DNA of 64,000 bases from CAYVTV01 sp964526475 (GTDB taxonomy: Bacteria > Bacteroidota > Bacteroidia > Bacteroidales > GCA-2748055), in contig CAZGKF010000005.1 in assembly GCA_964526475.1 (NCBI GenBank), positions 38,822 through 102,821 on the forward strand, given 5' to 3'. Positions 1 through 9,034 of the stretch are shown here, piece after piece. Under the pieces are notes generated by a model. It saw only the letters and a list, made by a program, of their open reading frames with translations. It did no database searches and had not been told where the DNA came from. Each line of letters begins with the position of its first letter. Positions within the stretch are counted from its first letter, which is position 1. Made by a program: the position numbers and the translations under genes.

Positions 1-224
1 ATTATCCGATAACCTGTTTCCCTTACATAATCAGCATAAAGTGTACCTTTAGTTCCCCGAAGCTCTATATCCCCAAACGGGAACAAATTTTCACTACTGG
101 CTTCATAGATACTGAAAGAAATAATTGCCTTCGAGGCAAACTCAAATGTAACCTGCATTGTATCAGGAATGTCACCGTCATGATCAAGTGCAAACTTTCC
201 TTCGTGAGCAGTAATTCCTTGATA
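1..224 (-). pseudogene. Gfo/Idh/MocA oxidoreductase fragment, 5'-truncated, runs off the left edge
   Basis: Read leftward from position 218, one frame encodes a stretch starting GITAHEGKFALDHD and containing IPDTMQVTFEF, FSIYEASSENLFPFG and ELRGTKGTLYAD. This is the C-terminal half typical of Gfo/Idh/MocA-family sugar dehydrogenases. An in-frame stop lies just upstream at 225-227 and no NAD-binding N-terminal half (GxGxxG, EKP) exists to the right, where the 5' end should be. I therefore read it as the surviving tail of a broken gene; the rest lies outside the window. The 300 bases to its right, before the GH2 gene, show nothing else recognisable. Confidence 0.7.
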
Positions 225-405
225 TTAATCACTTTGTCAATCTTTGTTTTTTTGTGTCTCAGTGGCCAAATCATAATTTCATACTTTTCGAAGTGGGCTC
301 AAACTTTTTTGTTTAGGCTCATCATAAATAATCTAAGTTGCTACTTGTGTTAAATAATTTTATCTTGCATTCTGATATTAATCGTGAATAATTAATCATA
401 CTGAT

Positions 406-2832
406 ATGAACAATTTTTTATTCTCATTTATACTCGCTGGCAGTTTCCTGTTCTCTCAGTGTACCCAACAGCCTTCCTCCGAAATGCCGGAACGTAACAG
501 GCAACAAATTAACTTTAACTGGAAATTCTTTCCCGCTGATTCTGTTAACGTAGAGCTATCCGATATTCAGGAAACTGATTGGCAGGATGTTAACCTCCCC
601 CACGACTGGGCTATCGGAGAACCCGTGTCAGCAACAAATCCTTCCGGAGCACGGATGGGATATTTCCCCGGTGGTATTGGATGGTACAGGAAAATTCTAC
701 ATCTCGGGGAAGAATACCGCGGTAAGAAAGTATTTATTGAATTCGATGGTATTTATATGAATTCCGATGTGTGGATAAACGGGCATCACCTTGGACACTT
801 TTCCTCAGGATATGTCAGCCATTATTACGATCTGACTCCATACCTTACCTTCGATACAGAAAATATCCTTGCCGTAAGGGTTGACAACAGCCACCAGCCT
901 TCCGACAGGTGGTATGCAGGATGCGGTATCTACAGGCATGTATGGCTCACCACAGCTGAAAAGGTTTATATTCCTGTTTGGGGAACATATATAACAACCC
1001 AACAAAAAGAAAATAATGCATCCATGGTGACACACCAGGTAAGCTTAAAAAATGAATCCGGAGAGAATTTCTCCGGAAACCTGATAACAAATATTTTGTA
1101 TAAAGGAGAAACTGTAAAATCCATAAAAACTGATATTTCAGATCTTGAACCCGGGTTAACTGAGGTGTTGACACAAGAAATTGAAATTAAAGACCCTAAA
1201 CTCTGGTCGATTGAATCTCCGGAATTATATACCGCACATACCTCCATAATTTCTTCAGATCAGAAGGCAATGGATAATTATTCAACGATTTTCGGCATAA
1301 GAGATATTCACATAGATACTACCGGATTATACCTTAACGGGGAAAGAATAATACTTAAAGGAGTAAATATTCATCATGATGCAGGCTGTCTTGGGGCTGC
1401 CGTGCCCGACATGGCTGTGGAAAGAAGGCTCAGGATACTGAAAGAGATGGGATGCAATACCATTCGTCTGAGTCACTATCCTCATGCTCCTGAACTCCTC
1501 GATATGTGCGACAGAATGGGTATTCTCACCATGAGTGAATTCGCAGACCAGTGGGAAATGAAATTTTCAAATTATGGTGGAAAGGAAGATCCCTTTGTGG
1601 ATACCTGGGAGCAAAATCTGAAAAATTTCATCAAAAGGGATAGAAACCATCCTTCCGTTTTTATGTGGAGCCTGGGGAATGAAACAATGGAACAGCGGTA
1701 CAATCCAAAAAGAGGTGTGGAGCTTCTTACAATGATGAGGGATTTTGTTCATGCTTATGAACCTTCCCGAAAAGTAACCTGTGCTATGGTACGTTCAGGA
1801 GGAGGTAACCGTCCATGGGAAGATCCTTCCAGTATGATACATTATACCGATATAACAAGTTATAATTACCGTACACACCGTTTTAAGGAATGGAAAGAGA
1901 TGTTCCCGGAAATGATGTTTATTTCAACTGAAACACAAATGTATAACAATGAATGGCCTCCTTCGCCTGATACTCTTGATTTTAGTAAGAATTCCTGGTT
2001 TGAACTTCAGGGTAAGGACTATATCCTCGGGCAATATATCTGGGCAGGCATTGATTATCTCGGGGAATCCAAAGGATGGCCCGACAGGGCATGTCCTGTA
2101 GGACTGTTGAACACCTGCGGATTCAGGAAACCTACGTCCTATTTCACCGAAAGTATATACTCAGATAAACCTATGGTATATTTAGCAGTACATGATGACC
2201 AGCTGGCTGACTCCTTATCTCAACTTAAACACTCTCATATACAGTGGTATGAACCAGCCATTAAGTCACATTGGAATTACAGTCACGCTAAAGAAGCACA
2301 GCGCAAAGTATATGCTTTTACCAATTGTGAAAGTGTGAAATTATTGCTGAACGGGAAAGCAATTGAAGAAAAGAATCGTGCAGATTTTCCGGATCAGGTA
2401 ATACGTTGGGAAGTTGATTTTGAACCAGGGGAAATTGTTGCCGTGGGATTAAATAACGGAAACGAAGTATGCAGACATGCCTTACAAACTGCCGCAAAGC
2501 CGGAAAAAATTGTGCTGCTGCCCGATCATGAAACCCTGAAAGCCAACGGCCAGGATGTGTGTCATGTGGAAGTCAGACTCACTGATATGAACGGGATAGT
2601 CATCCCTGATGCAAAAAATCTTATTCGTTTCAGTATTGAAGGAGCAGGAAAAATAATTGGAGTAGATAACGGTGATGTAGCCGATCACTTTAACTTTAAA
2701 GGAAATGAAGTCCAATTGAGGAATGGCAAGTGCCTTGTCGTCGTGCAATCTGATCTGGTAAAAGGATATGTTAAACTCACAGCCTCAGCTGACGGAATGG
2801 AGCCTGCATCTGTTGTTATTCAAACAGAATAA
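406..2832 (+). CDS. Glycoside hydrolase family 2 protein (beta-galactosidase-like), exported
   Basis: Hydrolyses a terminal beta-glycoside by a retaining mechanism; the exact sugar cannot be told from sequence. The 808-residue protein starts with a hydrophobic signal ending in FSQC at Cys19, a loose lipobox, so it is probably a lipoprotein. An N-terminal jelly-roll sugar-binding domain (VNLPHDWAIGEP) and an Ig-like domain lead into the TIM barrel. Glu426 in WSLGNE is the predicted acid/base and Glu509 in ISTETQ the predicted nucleophile. Two more beta domains follow (DUF4982-like around LLLNGKAIEEKN, then an Ig-like C-terminal domain). All key residues are present. It faces a convergent sugar-oxidoreductase operon and probably feeds it, which is inference from position only. 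Confidence 0.9.
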   Translation: MNNFLFSFILAGSFLFSQCTQQPSSEMPERNRQQINFNWKFFPADSVNVELSDIQETDWQDVNLPHDWAIGEPVSATNPSGARMGYFPGGIGWYRKILHLGEEYRGKKVFIEFDGIYMNSDVWINGHHLGHFSSGYVSHYYDLTPYLTFDTENILAVRVDNSHQPSDRWYAGCGIYRHVWLTTAEKVYIPVWGTYITTQQKENNASMVTHQVSLKNESGENFSGNLITNILYKGETVKSIKTDISDLEPGLTEVLTQEIEIKDPKLWSIESPELYTAHTSIISSDQKAMDNYSTIFGIRDIHIDTTGLYLNGERIILKGVNIHHDAGCLGAAVPDMAVERRLRILKEMGCNTIRLSHYPHAPELLDMCDRMGILTMSEFADQWEMKFSNYGGKEDPFVDTWEQNLKNFIKRDRNHPSVFMWSLGNETMEQRYNPKRGVELLTMMRDFVHAYEPSRKVTCAMVRSGGGNRPWEDPSSMIHYTDITSYNYRTHRFKEWKEMFPEMMFISTETQMYNNEWPPSPDTLDFSKNSWFELQGKDYILGQYIWAGIDYLGESKGWPDRACPVGLLNTCGFRKPTSYFTESIYSDKPMVYLAVHDDQLADSLSQLKHSHIQWYEPAIKSHWNYSHAKEAQRKVYAFTNCESVKLLLNGKAIEEKNRADFPDQVIRWEVDFEPGEIVAVGLNNGNEVCRHALQTAAKPEKIVLLPDHETLKANGQDVCHVEVRLTDMNGIVIPDAKNLIRFSIEGAGKIIGVDNGDVADHFNFKGNEVQLRNGKCLVVVQSDLVKGYVKLTASADGMEPASVVIQTE

Positions 2833-3062
2833 TTAGAGATTGCCTTCGGCAAGCTCGCTGAAGCCCGGTTCCTCACTGGCGTTACTAATGACAGCCACTA
2901 AATGATGGCTTACTACTATCTGGTTCTAACAATATTTCGTTCCGATGGGACTTTGAACAGGCTGTTACATCCAATAACAGCCAGGCTGCTATTGGAGAGG
3001 AGACCCCTCACTGACGTTCGGGGTGACACAGAATTTCTGGTAATTCCCGCATGTGTATTTAT
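2833..3062. repeat. Intergenic region with overlapping hairpins and REP-like sequence
   Basis: Between two convergent genes lie several inverted repeats. Positions 2971-2982 and 2984-2995 pair over 12 bases with one mismatch and a one-base loop. A competing hairpin uses 2961-2967 with 2975-2981. Another pairs 3003-3007 (ACCCC) with 3020-3024 (GGGGT). A 13-base unit CCTCACTGRCGTT occurs twice (2871-2883 and 3006-3018), the second followed by GGGGTGACA. The look is that of dispersed palindromic (REP-type) repeats; it may also act as a bidirectional terminator. The genome copy number cannot be judged here. Confidence 0.5.
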
Positions 3063-4406
3063 TTAAACTCTGGGGGGAGCCCATCCCGGTGCGTAATCAC
3101 GTTTCCAAAGCTTCATGGCTGCTTTATCCAGAATATGTCCATTCTTAGGGTTAACTTTAAGAGGTTTATTCACCCTGTGAGAAATATTAGCAAGATGGCA
3201 GAGGAGAACACTCTTTGCTTCTTCTTCAATTGGAGCATTTAAAGAAACTTTGCCTCTTATGGCATTAAAAAAATTAATTATATGAAGGTCTGTCATCCCT
3301 CCACCGCCGCCAAGAGCTGTTCCCGATTCATCCAGTGTTGATTCAGCACTTTTTATGAATTTACCGGCCCTATCAAACAGCTTATAACCATCCCGGTCAA
3401 TATAAACAGTTCCCTCTGTTCCATATACAATAGTTCCGCGGCCTGTTCCGTAAGTTTTATAACCATTGCGACTGTTTCCATCCCATTTAATGATTTTATT
3501 TCCGGGGAACATAAAAGTAGCGTCCATATGATCATACATTGTCCATCCGTCATTAAGGAAATAACGTTTTTCAGCATCCACGAAGACGTGCTCAGGATAT
3601 TCAACCTGCATAGCCCATCTTGCAACATCAAGTTCATGGGTTGCATTATTTCCGGTCTCAGCTGTTCCCCAGTTCCACCCATACCAGTGCCAGTTATAAT
3701 CCCAGGTATCGTGCATATATTCCCTGCGTGGCGCCGGTCCCTGAAAAAGTTCCCAGTCTAAACCAACTGGTGGAGCTGCTTTTTGAGGTATTGGCACTTC
3801 GCCCCGTGCAGCAGTATAAAATGTAAGCGCTTTATAGGGTTTGCCAATGACTCCATTATGGATCTGTTTAATTATGTCAATAGTTTCAGGTGACGAGCGT
3901 TGCTGTACCCCAACCTGCATCACTTTATTATATTTCTTTTGAAGAACAATCAATAATTCATCTTCATATGGATTATGGCTGGAAGGTTTTTCAAGGTAAA
4001 CATGTTTCCCTGCCTCCATAGCCATCCATGCTCCGGTGGCATGCCAGTGATCGGGAGTAGCATTAAAAATAGCATCTACCTTTTTATCATCCAGCACTTT
4101 ACGGATATCATTTTCCAATACCGGTTTATTATTTATCTTCCCCTCCAGTGCCTTTGCAACTCTTTCCCGCTGGCTCTGCATTACATCACATATATACAAT
4201 AAATCAACATTATTTTCTTTTTTTATCACAGTTCCATAATAACCCGGCACCCTTCTTCCACATCCAATAAAAGCAATATTTAACCGGTCGTTCGCCCCAA
4301 TTATTCTTGCATAGCTCTTCGACGAGAAAGTCATTCCAACGCCACCTATGGCAATAGCCGCAGCCCCTGTGGCTGTTTTTTTAATAAATTCTCTTCTTTT
4401 TGTCAT
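3063..4406 (-). CDS. Gfo/Idh/MocA family oxidoreductase with Tat-type signal
   Basis: NAD(P)-dependent sugar or inositol dehydrogenase-like protein, 447 residues. The N-terminus TKRREFIKK followed by a hydrophobic stretch is a twin-arginine-type signal, so it is probably exported folded with its cofactor. The Rossmann motif is GCGRRVPG, the family EKP motif appears as EKPSSHNPYE, and the C-terminal half carries NNATHELDVARW with a likely catalytic His. Last gene of a leftward run (isomerase, UroD-like, isomerase, oxidoreductase), starting 12 bases after the preceding stop. Exported members of this family found beside isomerase-fold proteins are known to act in 3-keto-sugar routes for breaking glycosides; that role here is inference. 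Confidence 0.85.
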   Translation of the reverse strand: MTKRREFIKKTATGAAAIAIGGVGMTFSSKSYARIIGANDRLNIAFIGCGRRVPGYYGTVIKKENNVDLLYICDVMQSQRERVAKALEGKINNKPVLENDIRKVLDDKKVDAIFNATPDHWHATGAWMAMEAGKHVYLEKPSSHNPYEDELLIVLQKKYNKVMQVGVQQRSSPETIDIIKQIHNGVIGKPYKALTFYTAARGEVPIPQKAAPPVGLDWELFQGPAPRREYMHDTWDYNWHWYGWNWGTAETGNNATHELDVARWAMQVEYPEHVFVDAEKRYFLNDGWTMYDHMDATFMFPGNKIIKWDGNSRNGYKTYGTGRGTIVYGTEGTVYIDRDGYKLFDRAGKFIKSAESTLDESGTALGGGGGMTDLHIINFFNAIRGKVSLNAPIEEEAKSVLLCHLANISHRVNKPLKVNPKNGHILDKAAMKLWKRDYAPGWAPPRV

Positions 4407-4418
4407 TTTAATATATTT

Positions 4419-5258
4419 TTACATGGTTGATAATACTCCTCTAATATACCCTATTGATTCAGCCATTCCTGGCAAGGGGTCGTCAGCATCTTTTTCATAT
4501 TCCAGTGCCAGAGTCCCTGAATAATTCATCCTGATTACAGTTCCAATAAAAGAAGGGATATCAATAACACCCCTCCCTATCTCACAGGTCTTTCCTTGTG
4601 CATCGTTTAATGTTACATCTTTTATATGGATATCAAAGATCCTGTTAAAAAACTCAACTACATCCTTTTCGGGATTACCATTCATTCTGACTGTATGACC
4701 TATATCCAGACATAAGCCCATCCGTGGATCCATATTTTTTATAAGTGAATAAGCACTCACAGCAGTGGGATATCTTTTATCTCCGGGTCCATGATTATGA
4801 ATAGCAAGTTTAATATTATATTCCTGAACCTTCTTTTCAACATAAGCTAATAGCTCATGTTCAGGGACCCCGATTATCATCTTAAATTTTGCTTTTTTTG
4901 CATATTCAAAAGCCCTGTCTACCTCAGCCCTGGAAGTCATATATATTACTCCTCCCCCATAAAGATTTATCCCTGCAGCTTCGCACTTCGAAAGAGTAGC
5001 AGAGATAAGCTCATCGGAAGCATCAAGTGGTAAATGAAAATCCTTGAAGGATATCTCCGAAATACCAAGTCTGCTGGTTATTTGCAAAGTGTCGTCGAGA
5101 GTAAATTTCCGTAAGGAATATGATGCAATACCTAAATCAAATGGAAATTTTGAACTATCTGATGAGCTGCTACCAATATAAGCTGAAATTCCTTTAAAAG
5201 AGCCTGCAAGAATTCCTGCTCCGGATAAAACTAAAAAATCTCTTCTTGATGATTTCAT
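4419..5258 (-). CDS. Sugar phosphate isomerase/epimerase-fold protein, exported
   Basis: TIM-barrel protein of the xylose-isomerase-like family. The start was placed at an internal Met ten codons into the longest frame, because MKSSRRDFLVLSGAGILAG is a complete Tat-type signal; this gives 279 residues. Metal-site strands typical of the family are visible: AIHNHGPGD, CLDIGHTVR, DIHIKDV and LALEYEKD. Members of this fold isomerise, epimerise or cleave sugars, including 3-keto-glycosides, and the reaction cannot be fixed from sequence. It lies between the UroD-like gene (109 bases away) and the Gfo/Idh gene (12 bases), and a second copy of the fold opens the operon. Confidence 0.8.
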   Translation of the reverse strand: MKSSRRDFLVLSGAGILAGSFKGISAYIGSSSSDSSKFPFDLGIASYSLRKFTLDDTLQITSRLGISEISFKDFHLPLDASDELISATLSKCEAAGINLYGGGVIYMTSRAEVDRAFEYAKKAKFKMIIGVPEHELLAYVEKKVQEYNIKLAIHNHGPGDKRYPTAVSAYSLIKNMDPRMGLCLDIGHTVRMNGNPEKDVVEFFNRIFDIHIKDVTLNDAQGKTCEIGRGVIDIPSFIGTVIRMNYSGTLALEYEKDADDPLPGMAESIGYIRGVLSTM

Positions 5259-5367
5259 TATTTTATAGTTTAATTTTAATAACAAAAAGGGGAACTATTG
5301 TATAATAATGTAACATCCTTAATAACCCAAATATACTGTTTCATGTGCGAAAAACCAAATCAGCAAA

Positions 5368-6435
5368 TTAGATCATATCCTCGTATTTCCTTACCGCTTC
5401 AATAATTGCCATAAGATTTTCCCAGGGAACTTCGGGTTCAACTAAATGTGTTGGACCTAAAACAATACCTCCCCTTTTACCACATCTCTGCAGTCTGGAA
5501 AGACAAGTTTCAAAAACTTCTTCTGGAGTTCCATAAGGAAGCAGCTTTTGTGTTCCAACTGTTCCCCAGAAAGAAAGCCTGTCTCCGAATTTATCATGAA
5601 CCTCATCAAAGCTCATACATTCGGGCTGAACAGGATTCAGGATATCAACTCCGACTTCTATAAGTTGATCAATGAATGGGGTTACGTATCCACAGGAATG
5701 GTAAAAAACAAGTATATCCGGGTTAACAGACCTGGCTGTATTAATTACTTCATGTATCCTTGGTTTAAGCCATTTTTCCCAAAGCTCTATATCAAGCATT
5801 ATGGAGTTCTGTGTTCCAATATCATCTCCCAGCGAGATAATGTCCACCCCGGCCTCAGCATATGTTTGAGCTTTGGTGCAGGCATACCGGGTGATCTTAT
5901 CCAGCAGGGCCTTAGCCCTTTCATCCTCCATCATCATATCCATCATCAACTCCTCCATGGAACGAAGATACCAGGAAGCCTCCCAGACTGTCATCTGCAT
6001 AAATGCAAAGGCTGCCAGCCCTTGCTCATGAAGATCAGTAACTTTCCGGGTGATCCTTTTCTTTTCTTCCTCTTCAACTGAAGGATAAGGAAAGTCAAGA
6101 ATCTCATTCATCTCCGCCCCTTTCAAGGGATGATGCATCCTGGTCATGTGAAATGCTGCAGGAGAACCCTTGGAATGTCCAATGCCATACTCATCAAATT
6201 TTGTATCAGAAGGAAGAGTTTCTCTTCTGAAAAGCTGAAAGCCGTCAGAATAATTAATTTTTGGTTTTAACTCAAAGGAGCGGTGGCTAAGACCGAAATA
6301 GCTTTCATAATCAGTATGCCCAAACCTTTCTTTAAAATCATTAATTTGTGATTCACATAATACATAATCTACAGGAATCTTTTCAAATCCTTTTCTACGT
6401 AATGTTCTTATAATATTCTCTCTGGGAGTTAGCAT
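5368..6435 (-). CDS. Uroporphyrinogen decarboxylase-family protein, methyltransferase-like branch
   Basis: 355 residues of the UroD superfamily (starts MLTPRENIIRTLRRKG; LGDDIGTQNSIM; VGVDILNPVQPE). It carries HSCG with His246 and Cys248, the HxC zinc motif of the cobamide methyltransferases of this superfamily (MtaA/CmuA type), rather than the features of the heme enzyme. No signal peptide, so cytoplasmic, unlike its exported neighbours. Position within a sugar operon makes heme synthesis unlikely. Possible roles are methyl transfer from a methylated substrate or an undefined sugar-related step; no corrinoid protein or reactivase is in the window. Family assignment is firm, function open. 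Confidence 0.8.
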   Translation of the reverse strand: MLTPRENIIRTLRRKGFEKIPVDYVLCESQINDFKERFGHTDYESYFGLSHRSFELKPKINYSDGFQLFRRETLPSDTKFDEYGIGHSKGSPAAFHMTRMHHPLKGAEMNEILDFPYPSVEEEEKKRITRKVTDLHEQGLAAFAFMQMTVWEASWYLRSMEELMMDMMMEDERAKALLDKITRYACTKAQTYAEAGVDIISLGDDIGTQNSIMLDIELWEKWLKPRIHEVINTARSVNPDILVFYHSCGYVTPFIDQLIEVGVDILNPVQPECMSFDEVHDKFGDRLSFWGTVGTQKLLPYGTPEEVFETCLSRLQRCGKRGGIVLGPTHLVEPEVPWENLMAIIEAVRKYEDMI

Positions 6436-6465
6436 AATTGTACAAGGTAAAAATTTGATATTAAA

Positions 6466-7383
6466 CTACCATCCGAAAACTTCTTTGACATACTCAGCAC
6501 TTAATCTCCAGTTTTCATTCATAGTATTTTGAGGAACATAGTCTCTGGGATAAGCCAGTTCGATAGCTGCATGACCCTGAAAGTTTTTTTCCTTTAACGC
6601 ATTTGCAATAGCCGGAAAATCAGTTACTCCCTGCCCAACATATTCGGTCCATGTTCCATCTTCAAACTGATCCCTGATGTGTAAAAATACTATCTGACTG
6701 CCAAATTCATTTATGAATGATACAGGGTCCACACCTCCACGGATGAGCCAGTTTAAATCAGGTCCAAGATTAGCATCAGGAATACGTGCGAGGGTACCTC
6801 TCAGATCATGCATATCGTTTGCAACTTCATACGTATGATTATGCAGGTTTGGAACTACATTATGATCTTCACATATTTTAAATATCTTTTTCAATAATTC
6901 TGCCTGGCTATCCAACTCCGCTTCAGTCTTCATCCGGTTTGCATTACCAACTGAAATACCGAATGTTTTTCCTTTCAATTCACTTAAGCGGGAAATTACC
7001 ATTTGAGCCTCCCCGAGAATTTGCTGATGATTTTCAGAATTCCACATATTACCTCCGAAAGACGTGCCTGTAATGGGTAAATTATACTTTTCAGCCACGC
7101 TTCCTATATTCTCCACCGCATCTTCATTCATTAAATTCACTGCCATTAATTCAATACCATCAACACCCGAAGCCTGCAAGTCACTGAAAGCAGTATCAAA
7201 AACAGGCGTTGCATCATGCCTGGGAGGAAATGCACTGGCATATACCCATAAATGAGCAGATAATATGACTTTTGCCTTGTCTTTTTTTCCCGGAGCAGCG
7301 CAGCCAAAAAAACTATTAGAGACAAGAGCTCCTCCCAGTAAAATACCTGATTCTTTTAGAAATTTTCTTCTGGAAGAAACCAT
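6466..7383 (-). CDS. Sugar phosphate isomerase/epimerase-fold protein, exported lipoprotein-like
   Basis: First gene of the leftward sugar operon, 305 residues. MVSSRRKFLKESGILLGG is a twin-arginine-type signal and continues to SFFGC, so lipid attachment is possible. The TIM-barrel metal strands are NLHNHTYEV, GPDLNWLIRGG, VFLHIRDQ and HAAIELAYPRD. It is clearly a paralogue of the isomerase-fold protein two genes downstream but diverged. Thirty bases separate its stop from the UroD-like start. The family includes periplasmic enzymes that act on oxidised (3-keto) glycosides, which would fit the exported oxidoreductase in the same operon. That link is inference. Confidence 0.8.
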   Translation of the reverse strand: MVSSRRKFLKESGILLGGALVSNSFFGCAAPGKKDKAKVILSAHLWVYASAFPPRHDATPVFDTAFSDLQASGVDGIELMAVNLMNEDAVENIGSVAEKYNLPITGTSFGGNMWNSENHQQILGEAQMVISRLSELKGKTFGISVGNANRMKTEAELDSQAELLKKIFKICEDHNVVPNLHNHTYEVANDMHDLRGTLARIPDANLGPDLNWLIRGGVDPVSFINEFGSQIVFLHIRDQFEDGTWTEYVGQGVTDFPAIANALKEKNFQGHAAIELAYPRDYVPQNTMNENWRLSAEYVKEVFGW

Positions 7384-7692
7384 TTGATTTTTTTTTTGGT
7401 AAATACATGATAATACAAATTAAATTAAACCAGAAAGGAAAAATAATATAAGTACAAACAATTCACTCATAGCGAATATATATAAATAGGCTGAAACAAA
7501 TATAAACCATAGTATTTTAAAATCCTATATCTCCAAAATTTTTCTACCTGCGTTAAGAAAAGTTACAACAGTTCCAAAAACTATCCCCTGAAAACCGGGA
7601 TACATAAACGAGTCTGCTGTAATCTGACTATGCCGGCTAACTCAAATAATTAAATCTAATTTAAAAATCAAATCAGGTCTGATTAAATTTGA
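7384..7692. other. AT-rich intergenic region upstream of the sugar operon
   Basis: About 300 bases between the divergent sugar operon and the TPM-protein remnant. It must contain the promoter of the leftward operon, but I found no clean TAnnTTTG box. The stretch around 7650-7720 is very AT-rich with a TTTAAAA/AAATTTGAT-like imperfect symmetry. No gene or RNA was recognised. Confidence 0.4.
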
Positions 7693-7926
7693 TTATTTTT
7701 ATATTTAATTTTAACCATCATCCTTTTCGTTAATTTCCGAAAAAGAAAAACCTATTCTGTAGGAAAAGATCTGCCATTTTGGGTAGCCCTTTCATTACTT
7801 AGTGGTTCACGCCGTTCTTCTGGCGGGAGTTTCGGTAGTTTTTCAAATGGAAGTGGCAGCTTTGGTGGTTTCTCAGGTGGCATGGGAGGTAGATTGGGGG
7901 GTGGCGGAGCAGAAGGCAGGTGGTAA
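7693..7926 (+). pseudogene. C-terminal remnant of a TPM-domain (YgcG-type) membrane protein
   Basis: From the stop at 7690-7692 to the stop at 7924-7926 one frame reads a membrane segment (LYLILTIILFVNFRKRK), a link DLPFWVALSLLSGS, and a Gly/Ser-rich tail with GGSFGSFSNGSGSFGGF ending GGGGAEGRW. The Gly-rich tail ending in Gly-x-Trp after a membrane helix is the signature C-terminus of TPM-domain proteins. There is no ATG or GTG before the tail and the TPM domain is missing, so this is a 5'-truncated remnant. Codons in the tail remain well preserved, suggesting a recent loss. It ends 12 bases before the CapA-like gene. Confidence 0.65.
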
Positions 7927-7938
7927 AACTCATTTGGA

Positions 7939-9021
7939 ATGTATAAATTTGTTTTTCTTATCCTTATATTTAATTCTCATGCGGTTAACGCAATAGTTGA
8001 GGATACCAGCCGGATAAAACTCCTGTTTGCCGGCGATGTTATGGGTCATGATGCCCAGATTGAAAGTGCCTTTGATCCATTAAAGGATATTTATAATTAT
8101 GATACTTGTTTTTATTTTGCGAAAAAACATATTCAAAAAGCTGATATAGCAGTCGCTAACCTGGAAGTTACTCTTGCTGGTACACCTTATAAAGGATACC
8201 CTCTGTTCTCCTCACCTGATGAGCTTGCGGATGCTCTGAAAAAAGCTGGTTTCAATCTCCTTCTTACCGCGAACAATCATTCAATGGACAGATCTTCAGC
8301 AGGTCTGGAAAGAACCATCAGAGTACTTAACGAGAAAGGCATAATAAGAACCGGGACATTTATTAACCAGAATCAAAGAAATAAGGAGTATCCTCTGATA
8401 ATTGAAAAAAACAATATACGGCTCGCTATCCTGAATTATACTTATGGAACCAACGGCATACCTGTTATTTATCCCAATATTGTCAACCTGATCGATACAG
8501 CCCAAATAGCCAGAGACCTGGAAAAGGCAGCAAGTGCAGATCCTGATTTTATTTTTGTCACAATACACTGGGGAACTGAATATGAACGTCAGGAAAATTC
8601 CGTGCAGGAGAAGCTTGCAAGGTTTATGTTCCAACATGGTGCAAATGCCATCATCGGGTCTCATCCACATGTTGTTCAGCCAATCAGGGTAATTAACAAT
8701 CCGGATGAGAGCAAATCAGAAGATGTTAACCTGGTTGCATACAGTCTGGGAAATTTTATTTCAAACCAAAGGAAAATTCATACTGACGGGGGAATTTTAC
8801 TGGAAATAGATCTTGAAAAAACTGATATAACACGTATCAAAGCCTGGTCTACTATTCATGTCTGGGTTTACCGACCTCATTACCAGAACAGATATAATTT
8901 CATCCTCCTGCCAGGAGATGACCCGGAATATCTTAAGGAATTATTTGAAATGACAGAATCTGACCGCAATGCGTTCAAGCTGTTTATTAATTCGGTAAAA
9001 GTGGAAAATTGTGTATATTAG
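7939..9021 (+). CDS. CapA family protein (metallophosphatase fold)
   Basis: 360-residue protein of the PGA_cap (CapA) family. It has a signal peptide (FLILIFNSHAVNA) and the ordered motifs LLFAGDVMGHDA, VANLEVTLAG, TANNHSMDRS, VTIHWGTEYE, IGSHPHVVQP and YSLGNFISNQ, which form the dinuclear metal site of the calcineurin-like fold. In bacilli CapA serves poly-gamma-glutamate export, but most Bacteroidota members have no such locus and their substrate is unknown; no capBC genes lie here. Preceded by the broken TPM gene and convergent with the zinc-ribbon gene. Confidence 0.88.
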   Translation: MYKFVFLILIFNSHAVNAIVEDTSRIKLLFAGDVMGHDAQIESAFDPLKDIYNYDTCFYFAKKHIQKADIAVANLEVTLAGTPYKGYPLFSSPDELADALKKAGFNLLLTANNHSMDRSSAGLERTIRVLNEKGIIRTGTFINQNQRNKEYPLIIEKNNIRLAILNYTYGTNGIPVIYPNIVNLIDTAQIARDLEKAASADPDFIFVTIHWGTEYERQENSVQEKLARFMFQHGANAIIGSHPHVVQPIRVINNPDESKSEDVNLVAYSLGNFISNQRKIHTDGGILLEIDLEKTDITRIKAWSTIHVWVYRPHYQNRYNFILLPGDDPEYLKELFEMTESDRNAFKLFINSVKVENCVY

Positions 9022-9034
9022 GCAACGCGTTTTT

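Noticed and set aside
65..274. 69-residue minus-strand frame with an ATG near the left edge
   Set aside because: The Gfo/Idh homology is in a different frame; this one has no family similarity.
5548..6081. 177-residue plus-strand open frame inside the UroD-like gene
   Set aside because: No family features or signal; it is the antisense of a well-supported gene.
5368..6435. Heme biosynthesis uroporphyrinogen decarboxylase (hemE)
   Set aside because: The HSCG zinc motif and the sugar operon context point to the methyltransferase-like branch; no other heme gene is near.
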